Assembly (NCBI RefSeq): GCF_026625565.1
Contig: NZ_CP112998.1
Coordinates: 6,794,501-6,858,500, forward strand
Direction: 5' to 3'
Origin: Dyadobacter pollutisoli
Lineage (GTDB): Bacteria > Bacteroidota > Bacteroidia > Cytophagales > Spirosomataceae
DNA: 64,000 nt
Made by a program: the position numbers and the translations under genes. Positions 15,736 to 26,105 of the stretch are shown here, piece by piece. The notes under the pieces were generated by a model, which was given only the letters and a program-made list of their open reading frames with translations, was not told where the DNA came from and searched no databases. The stretch's first letter is position 1; each line of letters opens with the position of its first letter.

Positions 15736-16596
15736 TTATTTCCAGATCGCTCTTACAAACCGGTCTTTTCCGTGAATGTCGCGCAGGATTTCCACATTTT
15801 TGTAATTCCTCTCTTCAAAAACCTTTTTGGTCTCGGCGCCGAAATGTTCGTTGATTTCCACGTAGCATTTACCGCCATGTTTCAAATGGTGAATTCCAAA
15901 ATCGGCAATGGCTTTATAAAAAAGTAGCGGGTCATTATCTTCTACAAATAATGCTTCATGTGGTTCAAAGCGCAGTACATTAGGCCGCATATTCTCCGCT
16001 TCGGAGTAAGTAACGTAAGGCGGGTTACTCACGAGGCAATCGAATTGAACGATATTTCCAGGCAGCGGGAAAGTTACATTGAGCATATCCTGCTTCGCAA
16101 AAGTCACGTCTGCGATCAGTTGGCGTGCATTTTCTTTGGCAACTTCCAATGCCTCGTCCGACACATCCCATGCATGAACGGACACGTGAGGTAAAAAACG
16201 CGCGAGTACAATGGCAATACAGCCACTTCCGGTTCCAATGTCGAGGATTGAGATGTTTTTGTCAGGCTCGGCATAGTCACGCGTCACCATTCTAACCAGT
16301 TCTTCGGTTTCTGGACGGGGGATTAGCACGGAGGAAGATACCCTGAATTCGAGGCCGCAAAATTCTGTGGAGCCAATGATATGTTGAACAGGCTCATTGT
16401 TGTTAAGTCGCTCAATAATACTCGTCCAGTCAGGCTGGGCCGTGGTTTCAGGGACTGGCCGGTCAACCAGGACATCAATGTTGCGAAGTCTCATGAAATG
16501 CTCAAGCAACATGAATGTTATCGCTTGCGCCTCTTTTTCCGGATATACTTTAATGCCTTTTAGAATGTATTGATATAGCTGGCGTGCCGAAGTCAT
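15736..16596 (-). CDS. prmC: Peptide chain release factor N5-glutamine methyltransferase
   Basis: PrmC methylates the Gln of the GGQ motif in release factors RF1 and RF2 using S-adenosylmethionine. The 286 residues comprise an N-terminal helical domain (to about residue 85) and a Rossmann methyltransferase with ILDIGTGSGCIAIVLARFLP (SAM site) and the catalytic NPPY in CLVSNPPYVTYSE. LIPRPETEELV just before the SAM site is also diagnostic. It is 39 nt upstream of the MoxR gene on the same strand and divergent from ribD. Confidence 0.96.
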   Translation of the reverse strand: MTSARQLYQYILKGIKVYPEKEAQAITFMLLEHFMRLRNIDVLVDRPVPETTAQPDWTSIIERLNNNEPVQHIIGSTEFCGLEFRVSSSVLIPRPETEELVRMVTRDYAEPDKNISILDIGTGSGCIAIVLARFLPHVSVHAWDVSDEALEVAKENARQLIADVTFAKQDMLNVTFPLPGNIVQFDCLVSNPPYVTYSEAENMRPNVLRFEPHEALFVEDNDPLLFYKAIADFGIHHLKHGGKCYVEINEHFGAETKKVFEERNYKNVEILRDIHGKDRFVRAIWK

Positions 16597-16687
16597 TTTC
16601 AGTGTTTTTTATTCCAATGTCGGAAAGTTAGCAAATAATAGGAACTCACGAAAGTTGAGTTTAAAAGGAGGTTTGTATTTTTACCGC

Positions 16688-17755
16688 ATGGAGGCAGATA
16701 TTCAATGGATGAAACGGGCATTGCACCTGGCCGGTTATGGTCGCGGAAACGTGAGCCCCAATCCTATGGTGGGCTGTGTGATCGTTCATGACGGACTAAT
16801 TATTGGCGAAGGCTGGCATCGTCAGTATGGAGGGCCTCATGCCGAGGTGCGTGCGGTAGAAGACGCGGAGGAAAAAGGTAACGGACATTTATTGGAACAT
16901 GCCACCGCCTATGTAACCCTGGAACCGTGTTCACACACAGGCAAAACGCCTCCATGCGCGGATTTATTGATCCGTAAAAAATTGAAAAGAGTGGTGATTT
17001 GCAATGACGACCCCAATCCATTGGTTTCGGGCCGGGGCGTGCGCCGAATGAGCGACGCAGGCATTGAGATTGAAACAAAGCTGCTGGAAGAAGAAGGTTT
17101 GGCGCTTAACAAGCGGTTTTTTACATCCATGGTGGAGAAAAGACCTTATGTGATCTTGAAATGGGCGGAAACGGCCGATGGTTTTTTAGGTAGCGCCATA
17201 GGTGCGCAGGTCCGGATCAGCGGCCCGCTTTCCAATATGCGAGTACATCAGTGGCGAGCGGAAGAAGACGCGATTTTGGTCGGATATAAAACAGCATTGC
17301 TGGATAACCCGAAGCTTAATGTCCGGCACTGGTCTGGCAGAAACCCTGTCAGGATCGTTTTGGACAGATATTTGCGGCTTCCGAACCACCTCCATTTGTT
17401 TGACGGCTCACAGCATACCGATGTTGTGAACTACGAAAAGCAGAGTACATTCAGCGGGGAACCGGAAAGATACAACGGAACTCCCGGCACGAGTTACCTG
17501 CAAATAGTGCCTGGCGACAACGAAATCGCGCAGTTACTGGAAGGTTTGCGCAGTCGGGGCATTCAATCGGTATTTGTGGAAGGCGGAGCGGCGGTTATCA
17601 ATGCATTTCTGAATGCAGGTCTTTGGGACGAGATCAGAAGATGCCAGGGTGCGCAGAAACTCGGTGAAGGCGTAGTTGCACCCACACCAAGAGGTACGCT
17701 TACCGGTTCGGAAAAAGTTCAGGATGACTTGTGGACGTATTATTCCAAAATTTAA
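16688..17755 (+). CDS. ribD: Bifunctional riboflavin biosynthesis deaminase/reductase RibD
   Basis: RibD catalyses the second and third steps of riboflavin synthesis from GTP: deamination of the pyrimidine and NADPH-dependent reduction of the ribosyl chain. The N-terminal deaminase domain has the zinc motif HAEV and PCSHTGKTPPC. The C-terminal reductase domain has PYVILKWAETADGFL, WRAEEDAILVGYKTALLDNP and the final VFVEGGAAVINAFLNAGLWDE. The ATG at 16688 gives 355 residues; a TTG 33 nt earlier is open but less likely. The 3' end overlaps the convergent aroE by 4 nt. No rib partner is adjacent. Confidence 0.96.
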   Translation: MEADIQWMKRALHLAGYGRGNVSPNPMVGCVIVHDGLIIGEGWHRQYGGPHAEVRAVEDAEEKGNGHLLEHATAYVTLEPCSHTGKTPPCADLLIRKKLKRVVICNDDPNPLVSGRGVRRMSDAGIEIETKLLEEEGLALNKRFFTSMVEKRPYVILKWAETADGFLGSAIGAQVRISGPLSNMRVHQWRAEEDAILVGYKTALLDNPKLNVRHWSGRNPVRIVLDRYLRLPNHLHLFDGSQHTDVVNYEKQSTFSGEPERYNGTPGTSYLQIVPGDNEIAQLLEGLRSRGIQSVFVEGGAAVINAFLNAGLWDEIRRCQGAQKLGEGVVAPTPRGTLTGSEKVQDDLWTYYSKI

Positions 17756-18525
17756 ACACTCCAGAGGTTTTCTTCATTCGTCCAGATCTCCCATGCTTTT
17801 TCGGCTTGCAGTTCGAGCATTTTCAACCCGTTTTGTGTAGCAGCCCCGTTTGCTGCACCATTTTTCAAAAACAATGTTTCGGCCGGATTGTAAACCAGAT
17901 CGTACAGATAATGTCTTTTGGTTACCCATTGATAAGGTAAAGAAGGACATTCTTCAGTATTAGGGAATGTACCCAGCGGTGTAGTATTAATGATCATCAG
18001 GTGCGACGCCATAATCTCTTCAGTCAGTTCTTCGTAAAGCAGCGAGTCTTCACTTTTTTGTCTTGAAACCAGCGTGTACTCCATTTCCAGGTCTTGTAAA
18101 GCGACCTGCACCGCCTTGGCCGCACCGCCATTGCCCAGTACCAATGCTTTGAAACTGCTGCAAGCCTCACCACGACGGTCGAGCCACTCGACGAGGGATT
18201 GACGGAAACCATAGTAATCGGTATTAAAACCCTTGGTACTGCCGTCAGCATAAATTTTAATGGTATTGACGGCACCAATACGTTCTGCGGAAGCATCATC
18301 CAGATCGTCCAGGTAGGCGATTACGTCTTTTTTGTATGGAATGGTCACATTCAGCCCTCTTAGATCCGTCTTTTTCTTCAAAAGGGCGGGCAGTTCTTCC
18401 AGTGATTTCATTTCAAAAAGCTCATAGCTGCTCTCTTTGATCTTCTCTCTGGTAAACTTATCTGTGAAATATCGCTTGGAAAAGGAATGCGTGAGGGGGT
18501 ATCCGATTAAACCGTATAAATCCAT
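17752..18525 (-). CDS. aroE: Shikimate dehydrogenase
   Basis: AroE reduces 3-dehydroshikimate to shikimate with NADPH in aromatic amino acid biosynthesis. At 257 residues it has the substrate-binding GYPLTHSFSK, the catalytic Lys in LNVTIPYKKD, the NADP-binding loop LVLGNGGAAKAVQVAL, INTTPLGTFP and DLVYNPAETLFL. All key segments are present and the length is within the family range. It is transcribed alone, convergent with ribD. Confidence 0.96.
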   Translation of the reverse strand: MDLYGLIGYPLTHSFSKRYFTDKFTREKIKESSYELFEMKSLEELPALLKKKTDLRGLNVTIPYKKDVIAYLDDLDDASAERIGAVNTIKIYADGSTKGFNTDYYGFRQSLVEWLDRRGEACSSFKALVLGNGGAAKAVQVALQDLEMEYTLVSRQKSEDSLLYEELTEEIMASHLMIINTTPLGTFPNTEECPSLPYQWVTKRHYLYDLVYNPAETLFLKNGAANGAATQNGLKMLELQAEKAWEIWTNEENLWSV

Positions 18526-18790
18526 ATTGCTGTATGCAGGTACAACTTGAAAAAACGCTAAGTTAAGCCAGTACCTATGTAATTACAAGAATTTTAATGT
18601 GACCATAGTGCATTCCTACGTATAAGAGGTATAGTTAAGCACTGACTTTTAACGATTTGCTTAATTAGTTAAGCTAGGTTACAAATTAGTTATATTTCAA
18701 TAATAAATTGTATTAAACAAAACCTTAATTTAGTTGTATAATCGCTACAAATAAAGTAGAATTACTACCTCGTATCAGTTGCTAATTATT

Positions 18791-21700
18791 ATGAAATGGA
18801 AAAACCTCTATCATTCGATACCCTTACTTATACTTTTTTCGGCGACAGTAAACGGGCAGGTCGCCCGGGATTATAAGGTACTGCTGCGAAGCGGTTCATT
18901 TACGCCGGAAAGGAATGTTTCAGGGATAGAAAAAGGCATTAACCTCAGAACATCCGGGGGCGTCAAGCGATTTGTGATCATACAATTTGAAAACATACCT
19001 ACACAAGAGGAGAGAGGCCAGTTAAAAAAGGAAGGTATTGAACTGCTGGACTACATTCCTAACTACGCTTACACCGCAACAATTGCTAATCAGGGGAGCC
19101 AGGGCATACTGGCCAGAATGAAGGGGAGGTCAGTTATTGAGCTTTCGCCGGAACAAAAAATGCAGCCGGGCCTGGCAAATGGCCGGATACCGGTACATGC
19201 AGTCAAAAGCCCGGGCACCGTAGATGTGTGGATCAACTATCCCCGAACATTTTCGTTTGAAGAAGTCAGGGACGGCCTCAAAGAACAGAATTTTGAATTG
19301 ATTTCGGACCAATACAAAGCTTACCAGGTAGTAGCACTTCGCATTCCCACCGAAAGGCTTAAGGAACTCGCCAGCCAGCCATACATTCAATATGTGCAGG
19401 CGATACCTCAGGCAGACAAGGGCTTTAACAACAAAAGTACCTCGAATGCACGTGCTAATATTTTGCATTCTTCGACTCCGGGAGGAAGAAATTTGACTGG
19501 TGAAGGAGTGGTTGTGGGGGTTGGCGATGACGCCAATCCATTACAGCATATTGACATTAACAGTCGCATTATAAACAGGAATTCAACTGAGATAGGTGCG
19601 CACGGGGTGCATGTGATGGGAACGCTTGGCGGTGCTGGAATTATGAACGAAAGGTTTTCAGGATATGCGCCCAAAGCTACCATTGTCGCTCAAAGCTTTT
19701 CGAACATCCTCGCCTATTCGCCTCAATATGTTCAGGATTTTGGAATGGTGATCACCAACAATTCTTACGGCGGGGATGTCAACAACTGTGAAACTTTCGG
19801 GGTTTATGACCTTTATTCATCCATTCTGGATCAACAGGCTCTTCAATTACCCTCCTTACAGCACGTGTTCGCCGCCGGGAATAATGGGAGTACTACGTGT
19901 TCGCCTTTTGCACTAGGCTTTGGGACCGTACTAGCCGGCTACCAGACGGCTAAAAATATTCTTAGTGTTGGGAATACTTCGGAGACAAGTGTGATCGCCA
20001 ATAGTTCAAGTAGAGGACCGGTACGTGATGGCCGTATCAAGCCCGAGGTATGTGCCCAAGGTTCGGGAGTAATGTCAACGATCCCTGTAAATCTGTACGG
20101 AAATAGTGGAGGAACAAGTATGTCGTCGCCCGCGGTGGCTGGTGGGCTTACGCTGTTGTATCAGCGCTACCGCCAGCTTAACGGGAATGCGAATCCGAAA
20201 AACGGTTTAATGAAGGCATTGATTTGTAATGGAGCGACCGATAAAGGCAACGACGGCCCGGATTACAAATATGGGTTCGGATGGATGAATCTTCTCCGTT
20301 CCATCAAAATGCTGGAAGCCCAGAGTTATACAAGCGATGTGGTTTCGAATCTTGGCAAAAAGGATATCAACATTGCTATACCTGCCAATACAGCCCAATT
20401 GAAGGTAATGCTGTACTGGAATGACCCGGCGGGAGGTATTTTATCGAGCCAGAACCTGGTTCATAACCTGGATCTGCAGGTGACCAATCCGTCCTCGAAA
20501 GTAATATTGCCACGGTTGCTGGACCCCACGCCTTCCAAAGTCAACAATGTAGCCGGTACTGGTGTTGATAACGTCAACAACATTGAACAAGTAGTGATTA
20601 ACAGTCCCGTCGAGGGCAATTACAAGATTTCCGTACTGGGTACATCCGTAGCCCAGAATCCCGAACAGGAATATTTTATTGTTTATGACATCATTCCAAA
20701 CTCGCTGACATTAACGTATCCTATTGGAAATGAGCGTCTCAAAGACGGTGATGCGATCAATATCAACTGGGACGCTTTTGGCAATACTACCAGTACATTT
20801 ACTGTTCAGTACCGATTGAAAAACGGAAACCCCTGGACAACCATAGGAAATAACCTGATCGCCGGAACCCACCAGTTGGCATGGACGATACCGGCCGCCA
20901 CGACATCGGATAGCGTCAGGGTGAAAGTGATACAGAACAGCACCGGAGCAGAAAGTATCAGCGATATATTTACTGTTGTGGGCATCCCGACGGTAACATT
21001 ATCGAGCCTGCAGTGTGAGGGATACATTTCTATTGACTGGACGGCTGTGACCGGTTCGACGGATTATGAAGTAATGATCCTGAAAGGAAATGAGATGGTT
21101 TCTGCAGGTACTACCGCGGGCAACAATTTTGTTTTGGGAGGGCTCAGTAAGGACTCTACATACTTGCTTTCCGTACGAGCAAGACTGAACGGTCACCCTG
21201 GTAGGCGTGCGCTCGCGATTTCCCGTAAACCGGACAATGGAACCTGTGTTGGTACTATTTCGGACCATGACCTTAAAATCGAATCAATTCTGACGCCGAC
21301 CGGCTCCGGGAGAACCAACAGTTCCTCTCAGCTTAGCAATGCAATTTTTGTCAAGATCAGGATCAAAAACCTGGACGATGTGGATTCCAATGACCCCGTG
21401 GATGTGGGTCTTGAATTGAATGGCAGCTCAATACCGGTGGAAACGATCACGCCTTTTATCGAAAAGGGAAAAAGCTACGACCATACATTCAGCGTTGGGG
21501 CTAATATGTTCAATGTGGGTGACTATAAGTTGAAAGTTTACATTCATAAAAGCAATGATCCGGTCAGCAAGAACGATACACTTGTTAAAACATTCCGACA
21601 GCTGCCCAATGATCCGATTTCACTACCATTTCTCGATGATATGGAATACCTGCCGGTGCAGACGGTGGTAACCAACCAGATTGGCCTGCAGGGTGACGGA

Positions 21701-24178
21701 CGGTACGATTTTTCGGCGACCTCGGACGCGGGTCGTGTCAGGACTTTCGTAAATACAGGCCTTGCTAATTCAGGACAAAGGGCACTGACATTGGATGCAA
21801 ACCGATATTTTTCCGGCGGTAATACCAATTATCTGGACGCTACTTTCAATCTTTCGAACTACAACATTGCGGGCAGCGACATCCGGCTGAATTTCAGTTA
21901 TAAGAATCACGGACAAAAATCCAATGTAAATAATAAGGTATGGATCAGAGGGAAAGATACGGATCCGTGGATAGAAGCCTATGATCTTTTTGCCAATCAA
22001 AAAATAGCTCAGGAAGGTTACAAAACACCCGCTGGCATTGAAGTAAGTAGTTTGCTATCCGCAAATGGCAAGGATTTTTCGTCCAGCTTTCAGGTGCGGA
22101 TGGGGCAATGGGGGAGGATGATCACCGCCGATTATTCTGCCGGCGCGGGCTATACTTTTGATGATATCAAAATATTTACGGTCACCGACGACATTCAGAT
22201 GCTGAGCCTGGTGCAGCCCGCCGCCGCCAATTGCGGGCTTGGAAATTCAGAATCCATTATCGTCCAGATCCGGAACAGCTCGGCCAGGGACATTGCTAAT
22301 GTGCCGGTTAACTACCGTCTTGGAAATGGTGCCATTATTCAGGATACGATCCCGTCCATTGCCAAGCGGACCACGATTTCTTACACATTTACGGATAAGG
22401 CAGACCTTTCGGCATTGGGAGAGCGGCAGATCAAGATTTGGGCTGCTTTGGAAACAGATAGTTACCACGATAACGACAGTGTTTATCTCGAATTGTACAA
22501 TGCGCCAGTGATCAGCAGCTTTCCTTACATCGAGAATTTCGAGGCTAACAATGGTTTTTGGTATAGTAGAGGAACAAACAGTTCTTGGCAATATGGTACC
22601 CCGGTTTCGGCGGTGATCAAAACGGCGGCGAGTGGCAGTAAGGTCTGGAAAACCAATCTGGCCGGTTCTCACAACGATAAGGAAGAGTCCTATTTGTATT
22701 CGCCATGCTTCGAAGTGACCGGGCTGGTAGCACCTACATTGAGTTTCAGCGTTGTGTTGGACCTGGAAGTCTGCGATCCTACGCCTTGTGACTTTGTATA
22801 CGTGGAATATTCCGGAAATGGCGGTTCATGGACACGGCTGGGGGTTCAAGGGCAAGGGACAAACTGGTATAACAAAACTTATGCGGGAGCCGGTGCGTGG
22901 AGTATCCAGGACTATATCCGCTGGCATGTGGCGAGCGTTCCGCTACCGACCGGTTTGACCAATCTCAAAATACGGTTTGTCCTGGTCTCTGACTCTTTCA
23001 CTCATAGGGAGGGAATAGCGCTGGACGACATTCACATTTATGACAAAGCCAGTATTATTTACGACGAGGCGACGATGGCATTGCCGGTATCCCAAAATGT
23101 TAACGGAGGTAAAAACTGGGTGCATTTTAAGCAAAACGGAAAGCTGGTAGCGTCCATTAACCCAAATAACCAGAACCTGGGCAACACAGCTGTGCAGACC
23201 TACATTAATACCTCAGGCGTCAGAAATGCAAATAGCGAGTATTATCTCAACAGGAATTTCACTATCAAGCCGGCGAATATTAATCTTGCCGATTCTGCCA
23301 CAGTAAGATTGTATTTCCTTGAAACAGAAAGCGAGGCTTTGATTGCGGCAACCGGTTGTGCTATTTGTGGAAAACCTGAAACGGCTTACGAACTGGGCGT
23401 CTCCAAGTATAGGCATACCGACGTAAGCAAGGAGGACGGCTCTATTGCAAACAGCACAGAAGGAGGTTGGAGTTTTATTCCGGCTTCAGAACTAGACATT
23501 GTGCCATACGACAAAGGGTATTATACTGAATTCAAGATCAAAAATTTCTCTGAGTTCTGGCTGTCTAAAAAATTCGTGGGTAACAGCGGTGCATTGCCTG
23601 TGGAACTGGTCAGTTTCAATGCAAGGAAAAAGCCGGGTGAAGGCTCAGATAAAGATGTGCTTTTGGAATGGGAAACGAGCTCAGAAGAGAATTTTGACCA
23701 TTTCGACATTGAGCTGGCAGTGGGTAATGAGGCTTATCGGGTCAATGATTTTACCAAAATAGGGGAGATCTTAGGTGGTAGCGGTTCGAAAAGCAACCGG
23801 AGTTATACTTTCATGGATACCGACAATTTAAAATCCGGCGCACGCTACTACCGGTTAAAAATGGTGGATAACGATAGTACTTATGCTTATTCGAGAGTTA
23901 GACCAGTGGTTTTCGAGGAGCAGAAAGAGTGGAATGTTTATCCTAACCCGTCAGCTGGGGTCTTTTACATAATGTACCAGGCGGACATTGGAAGAGAGGT
24001 TTCACTGCATGTGTATGACTTGAATGGTCATATTTTTCAATCCACAAAATCATTAGCTACCGGCTTTTTGCAGAAACAAAAGATCGACCTGTCGGGCTCG
24101 CAGTTTGTACAGGGAAAGTATGTGCTGGAAGTTGTGAATGGAAAGAATAAGCAGGTATTTCAGATGTTGAAAGATTAG
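18791..24178 (+). CDS. Subtilisin-like (S8) serine protease with T9SS C-terminal sorting domain
   Basis: The ATG at 18791 gives 1795 residues with signal peptide MKWKNLYHSIPLLILFSATVNG; an in-frame TTG four codons earlier is less likely. An inhibitor-like propeptide precedes a subtilase domain whose triad appears as Asp246/247 (GVGDDANP), His271 (GAHGVHVMGT) and Ser443 (GGTSMSSPAVAGG). The oxyanion region is HVFAAGNNGST. Next come several Ig/fibronectin-like and jelly-roll-like domains, including one resembling an adhesin/MAM-type sandwich around residues 900-1450. The last 80 residues (WNVYPNPSAGVFYI... to QVFQMLKD) are a type-A sorting domain. It should be exported by the Sec and type IX systems and anchored or released at the cell surface. 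It stands alone. Confidence 0.92.
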   Translation: MKWKNLYHSIPLLILFSATVNGQVARDYKVLLRSGSFTPERNVSGIEKGINLRTSGGVKRFVIIQFENIPTQEERGQLKKEGIELLDYIPNYAYTATIANQGSQGILARMKGRSVIELSPEQKMQPGLANGRIPVHAVKSPGTVDVWINYPRTFSFEEVRDGLKEQNFELISDQYKAYQVVALRIPTERLKELASQPYIQYVQAIPQADKGFNNKSTSNARANILHSSTPGGRNLTGEGVVVGVGDDANPLQHIDINSRIINRNSTEIGAHGVHVMGTLGGAGIMNERFSGYAPKATIVAQSFSNILAYSPQYVQDFGMVITNNSYGGDVNNCETFGVYDLYSSILDQQALQLPSLQHVFAAGNNGSTTCSPFALGFGTVLAGYQTAKNILSVGNTSETSVIANSSSRGPVRDGRIKPEVCAQGSGVMSTIPVNLYGNSGGTSMSSPAVAGGLTLLYQRYRQLNGNANPKNGLMKALICNGATDKGNDGPDYKYGFGWMNLLRSIKMLEAQSYTSDVVSNLGKKDINIAIPANTAQLKVMLYWNDPAGGILSSQNLVHNLDLQVTNPSSKVILPRLLDPTPSKVNNVAGTGVDNVNNIEQVVINSPVEGNYKISVLGTSVAQNPEQEYFIVYDIIPNSLTLTYPIGNERLKDGDAININWDAFGNTTSTFTVQYRLKNGNPWTTIGNNLIAGTHQLAWTIPAATTSDSVRVKVIQNSTGAESISDIFTVVGIPTVTLSSLQCEGYISIDWTAVTGSTDYEVMILKGNEMVSAGTTAGNNFVLGGLSKDSTYLLSVRARLNGHPGRRALAISRKPDNGTCVGTISDHDLKIESILTPTGSGRTNSSSQLSNAIFVKIRIKNLDDVDSNDPVDVGLELNGSSIPVETITPFIEKGKSYDHTFSVGANMFNVGDYKLKVYIHKSNDPVSKNDTLVKTFRQLPNDPISLPFLDDMEYLPVQTVVTNQIGLQGDGRYDFSATSDAGRVRTFVNTGLANSGQRALTLDANRYFSGGNTNYLDATFNLSNYNIAGSDIRLNFSYKNHGQKSNVNNKVWIRGKDTDPWIEAYDLFANQKIAQEGYKTPAGIEVSSLLSANGKDFSSSFQVRMGQWGRMITADYSAGAGYTFDDIKIFTVTDDIQMLSLVQPAAANCGLGNSESIIVQIRNSSARDIANVPVNYRLGNGAIIQDTIPSIAKRTTISYTFTDKADLSALGERQIKIWAALETDSYHDNDSVYLELYNAPVISSFPYIENFEANNGFWYSRGTNSSWQYGTPVSAVIKTAASGSKVWKTNLAGSHNDKEESYLYSPCFEVTGLVAPTLSFSVVLDLEVCDPTPCDFVYVEYSGNGGSWTRLGVQGQGTNWYNKTYAGAGAWSIQDYIRWHVASVPLPTGLTNLKIRFVLVSDSFTHREGIALDDIHIYDKASIIYDEATMALPVSQNVNGGKNWVHFKQNGKLVASINPNNQNLGNTAVQTYINTSGVRNANSEYYLNRNFTIKPANINLADSATVRLYFLETESEALIAATGCAICGKPETAYELGVSKYRHTDVSKEDGSIANSTEGGWSFIPASELDIVPYDKGYYTEFKIKNFSEFWLSKKFVGNSGALPVELVSFNARKKPGEGSDKDVLLEWETSSEENFDHFDIELAVGNEAYRVNDFTKIGEILGGSGSKSNRSYTFMDTDNLKSGARYYRLKMVDNDSTYAYSRVRPVVFEEQKEWNVYPNPSAGVFYIMYQADIGREVSLHVYDLNGHIFQSTKSLATGFLQKQKIDLSGSQFVQGKYVLEVVNGKNKQVFQMLKD

Positions 24179-24287
24179 TAGATGGCTGATGAAGAAATTT
24201 TAGAAAAATATTGACTGAAATTGCAGCAGAACGAATGGAATGGACGAATATATCGTTAGTCTTGCTGAGAAATTATTGTCAACGATC

Positions 24288-25271
24288 ATGATGCATAGAG
24301 TTTTATTTGCCCTCTTTTTATTTACATTTTCGCAGGTATCAGCCCAAATCGGTGGCAGGGCTGCCAATTCAATGATCCTGGATACGGATATTGGTCCTGA
24401 TTATGACGACGTAGGCGCGATGGCCGTCATGCACGCATTGGCTGATAAAGGTGAGATTAAGCCGCTGGCGGTAATTTCCTCCAACCAAAATGAATTGGTA
24501 ATACCCACCATTGAAATACTAAATACATATTTCGGCAGGCCGGATTTACCCACCGGCGCTCCAAAAGGAAAAGCCGCCAACTTTGGCGCATTCCAGAAAT
24601 GGCCGGAAATGCTGGCAGCTAAATACCCGCATAAAATAGCCAAAACATCTGACGCTCCTGACGCAGTCGAGACTTACCGGAAGATATTGGCCAAACAGCC
24701 TGATCAAAGTGTAACCATCGTAACAGTTGGCTTCCTTACCAATCTTGCAGATTTGCTGGACTCTAAGCCCGATAATAATTCGCAGCTTTCGGGTGCCAGC
24801 CTGGTCAAAAAGAAGGTAAAACAACTCGTTTCAATGGCTGGCTGGTTTCCACAAGGTCGCGAGTACAATGTGCTGGTGGATTCGGTGGCTTCCGCGAAAG
24901 TCTTTGCTGAATGGCCTACTGAAATCATTTTCAGCGGATTTGAAATTGGAAACGAAATCAGGACTGGTCTGCGGGTGATAGCTAACGAAAGCCTGGTCAG
25001 TCCGGTGAAGGAAGTATATGCCATGGCTATCCCACTGGGTAAAAATGACGCTGGCGGACGCATGAGCTGGGACCAGACTGCTGTACTGGTCGGCGTTCGG
25101 GGCGTTCAACCCTACTTTGGATTGAAGCGAGGAAAGATCATTTTAGAAGGCGGTAACAACAAATGGCAGGACGACCCAATGGGGCCGCACGCCTATCTGA
25201 CTCCCAATATGCCAGTACCGCAGCTTACCGCGCTGATCGAAGGACTGATGATGTGGGAGGGAAAAAAGTGA
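24288..25271 (+). CDS. Exported inosine/uridine-preferring nucleoside hydrolase family protein
   Basis: The DTDIGPDYDDVGAM segment is the DxDxxxDD calcium-binding signature of nucleoside hydrolases, which cleave N-ribosidic bonds. IVTVGFLTNLADLLD and the later EIIFSGFEIG also fit. Starting at either of two adjacent ATGs (24288 or 24291) gives a clear signal peptide (MMHRVLFALFLFTFSQVSAQ), so the enzyme is likely periplasmic. An ATG at 24240 adds 16 residues before the signal and is less likely. The substrate may be extracellular nucleosides, or another N-glycoside as in related bacterial families. Its end is 1 nt from the end of the convergent aldolase gene. Confidence 0.88.
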   Translation: MMHRVLFALFLFTFSQVSAQIGGRAANSMILDTDIGPDYDDVGAMAVMHALADKGEIKPLAVISSNQNELVIPTIEILNTYFGRPDLPTGAPKGKAANFGAFQKWPEMLAAKYPHKIAKTSDAPDAVETYRKILAKQPDQSVTIVTVGFLTNLADLLDSKPDNNSQLSGASLVKKKVKQLVSMAGWFPQGREYNVLVDSVASAKVFAEWPTEIIFSGFEIGNEIRTGLRVIANESLVSPVKEVYAMAIPLGKNDAGGRMSWDQTAVLVGVRGVQPYFGLKRGKIILEGGNNKWQDDPMGPHAYLTPNMPVPQLTALIEGLMMWEGKK

Positions 25272-25272
25272 T

Positions 25273-26091
25273 TTAAACAATCATTGCCGATCCGTCTTTT
25301 TTCAGAATACCATCGCCCGCTGCAGTGCGGATTTTGTTGAGGTCTTCATTTAGTCTTTGGGTAAAAAGGGCAATATCAAAACTATGGACAACGATATTCG
25401 CCCCTACCTTCATCCATTGTATCTGCCTTTCCGGTTCCAGTGAAAAGTGAATGCCGATTGAAAGACCTTTGGCACGCGTCGTTTTAATAATGTAAGTAAC
25501 TGCCTTTTCGAAGTCGGGATGGTCATATTGTTCAGGAAGTCCCAGGCTTACCGACAAATCGTGTGGGCCGATAAACACAGCGTCCAATCCGGGGGCAGAC
25601 AACAATTCATCAAGCTTGTCCATTGCCGGCACACTTTCAATGTTGGCAATGCAGATGTTGCCCGCATTGTGCTTATCGACATACTTTTTAATGTGTTCAG
25701 GCATTTCGATTTTGCCTGTCAGATAACCGTCAAGCACCTTTCCTTTGAGCGGACGGTATTTGGTAGCACCTACCAGTTCCTGAATTTGACTCACCGATTC
25801 CAGGTATGGCGCCACCACACCAATTGCTCCGCCATCAATCACCTGGCAAGCGAGAAAAGGATCCGGACAAGGAATCCTGACAATAGGTGTAATGCCCAGA
25901 TGCCGGAATTGCTGACATAAAACGGCCAGCTCCGGCCTTCCCAGTGGCACATGCTCGGTATCCAGAAATACGAAATCCACCCCGGTTTTTTTGATAGTAG
26001 CAGGCCACATTGGCCCGGTAGAAGTAATGCAGGTGCCGTAAACATTCCGGCCGCTTTTCAGTTTGTCAAGCAATGTCAAAGGGGATTCCAT
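25273..26091 (-). CDS. HpcH/HpaI-family aldolase (2-keto-3-deoxy sugar acid type)
   Basis: ATG at 26091 gives 272 residues (MESPLTLLDKLKSG...). A longer frame from an upstream codon overlaps the glycoside hydrolase gene. The TIM-barrel signatures are present: DFVFLDTEHVPLG, NICIANIESVPAMDKL (Glu metal ligand), AVFIGPHDLSVSLGLPEQ (Asp metal ligand) and the preceding VIDGGAIGVVAPYL. Members cleave 4-hydroxy-2-ketoacids such as 2-keto-3-deoxyglucarate or 2,4-dihydroxyhept-2-enedioate to pyruvate plus an aldehyde. It is 14 nt after the glycoside-hydrolase-like gene in a three-gene minus operon with the NagX-like gene, so a uronic or aldonic acid product is possible. Confidence 0.9.
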   Translation of the reverse strand: MESPLTLLDKLKSGRNVYGTCITSTGPMWPATIKKTGVDFVFLDTEHVPLGRPELAVLCQQFRHLGITPIVRIPCPDPFLACQVIDGGAIGVVAPYLESVSQIQELVGATKYRPLKGKVLDGYLTGKIEMPEHIKKYVDKHNAGNICIANIESVPAMDKLDELLSAPGLDAVFIGPHDLSVSLGLPEQYDHPDFEKAVTYIIKTTRAKGLSIGIHFSLEPERQIQWMKVGANIVVHSFDIALFTQRLNEDLNKIRTAAGDGILKKDGSAMIV

Positions 26092-26105
26092 AGTCAATTT
26101 TGTAG

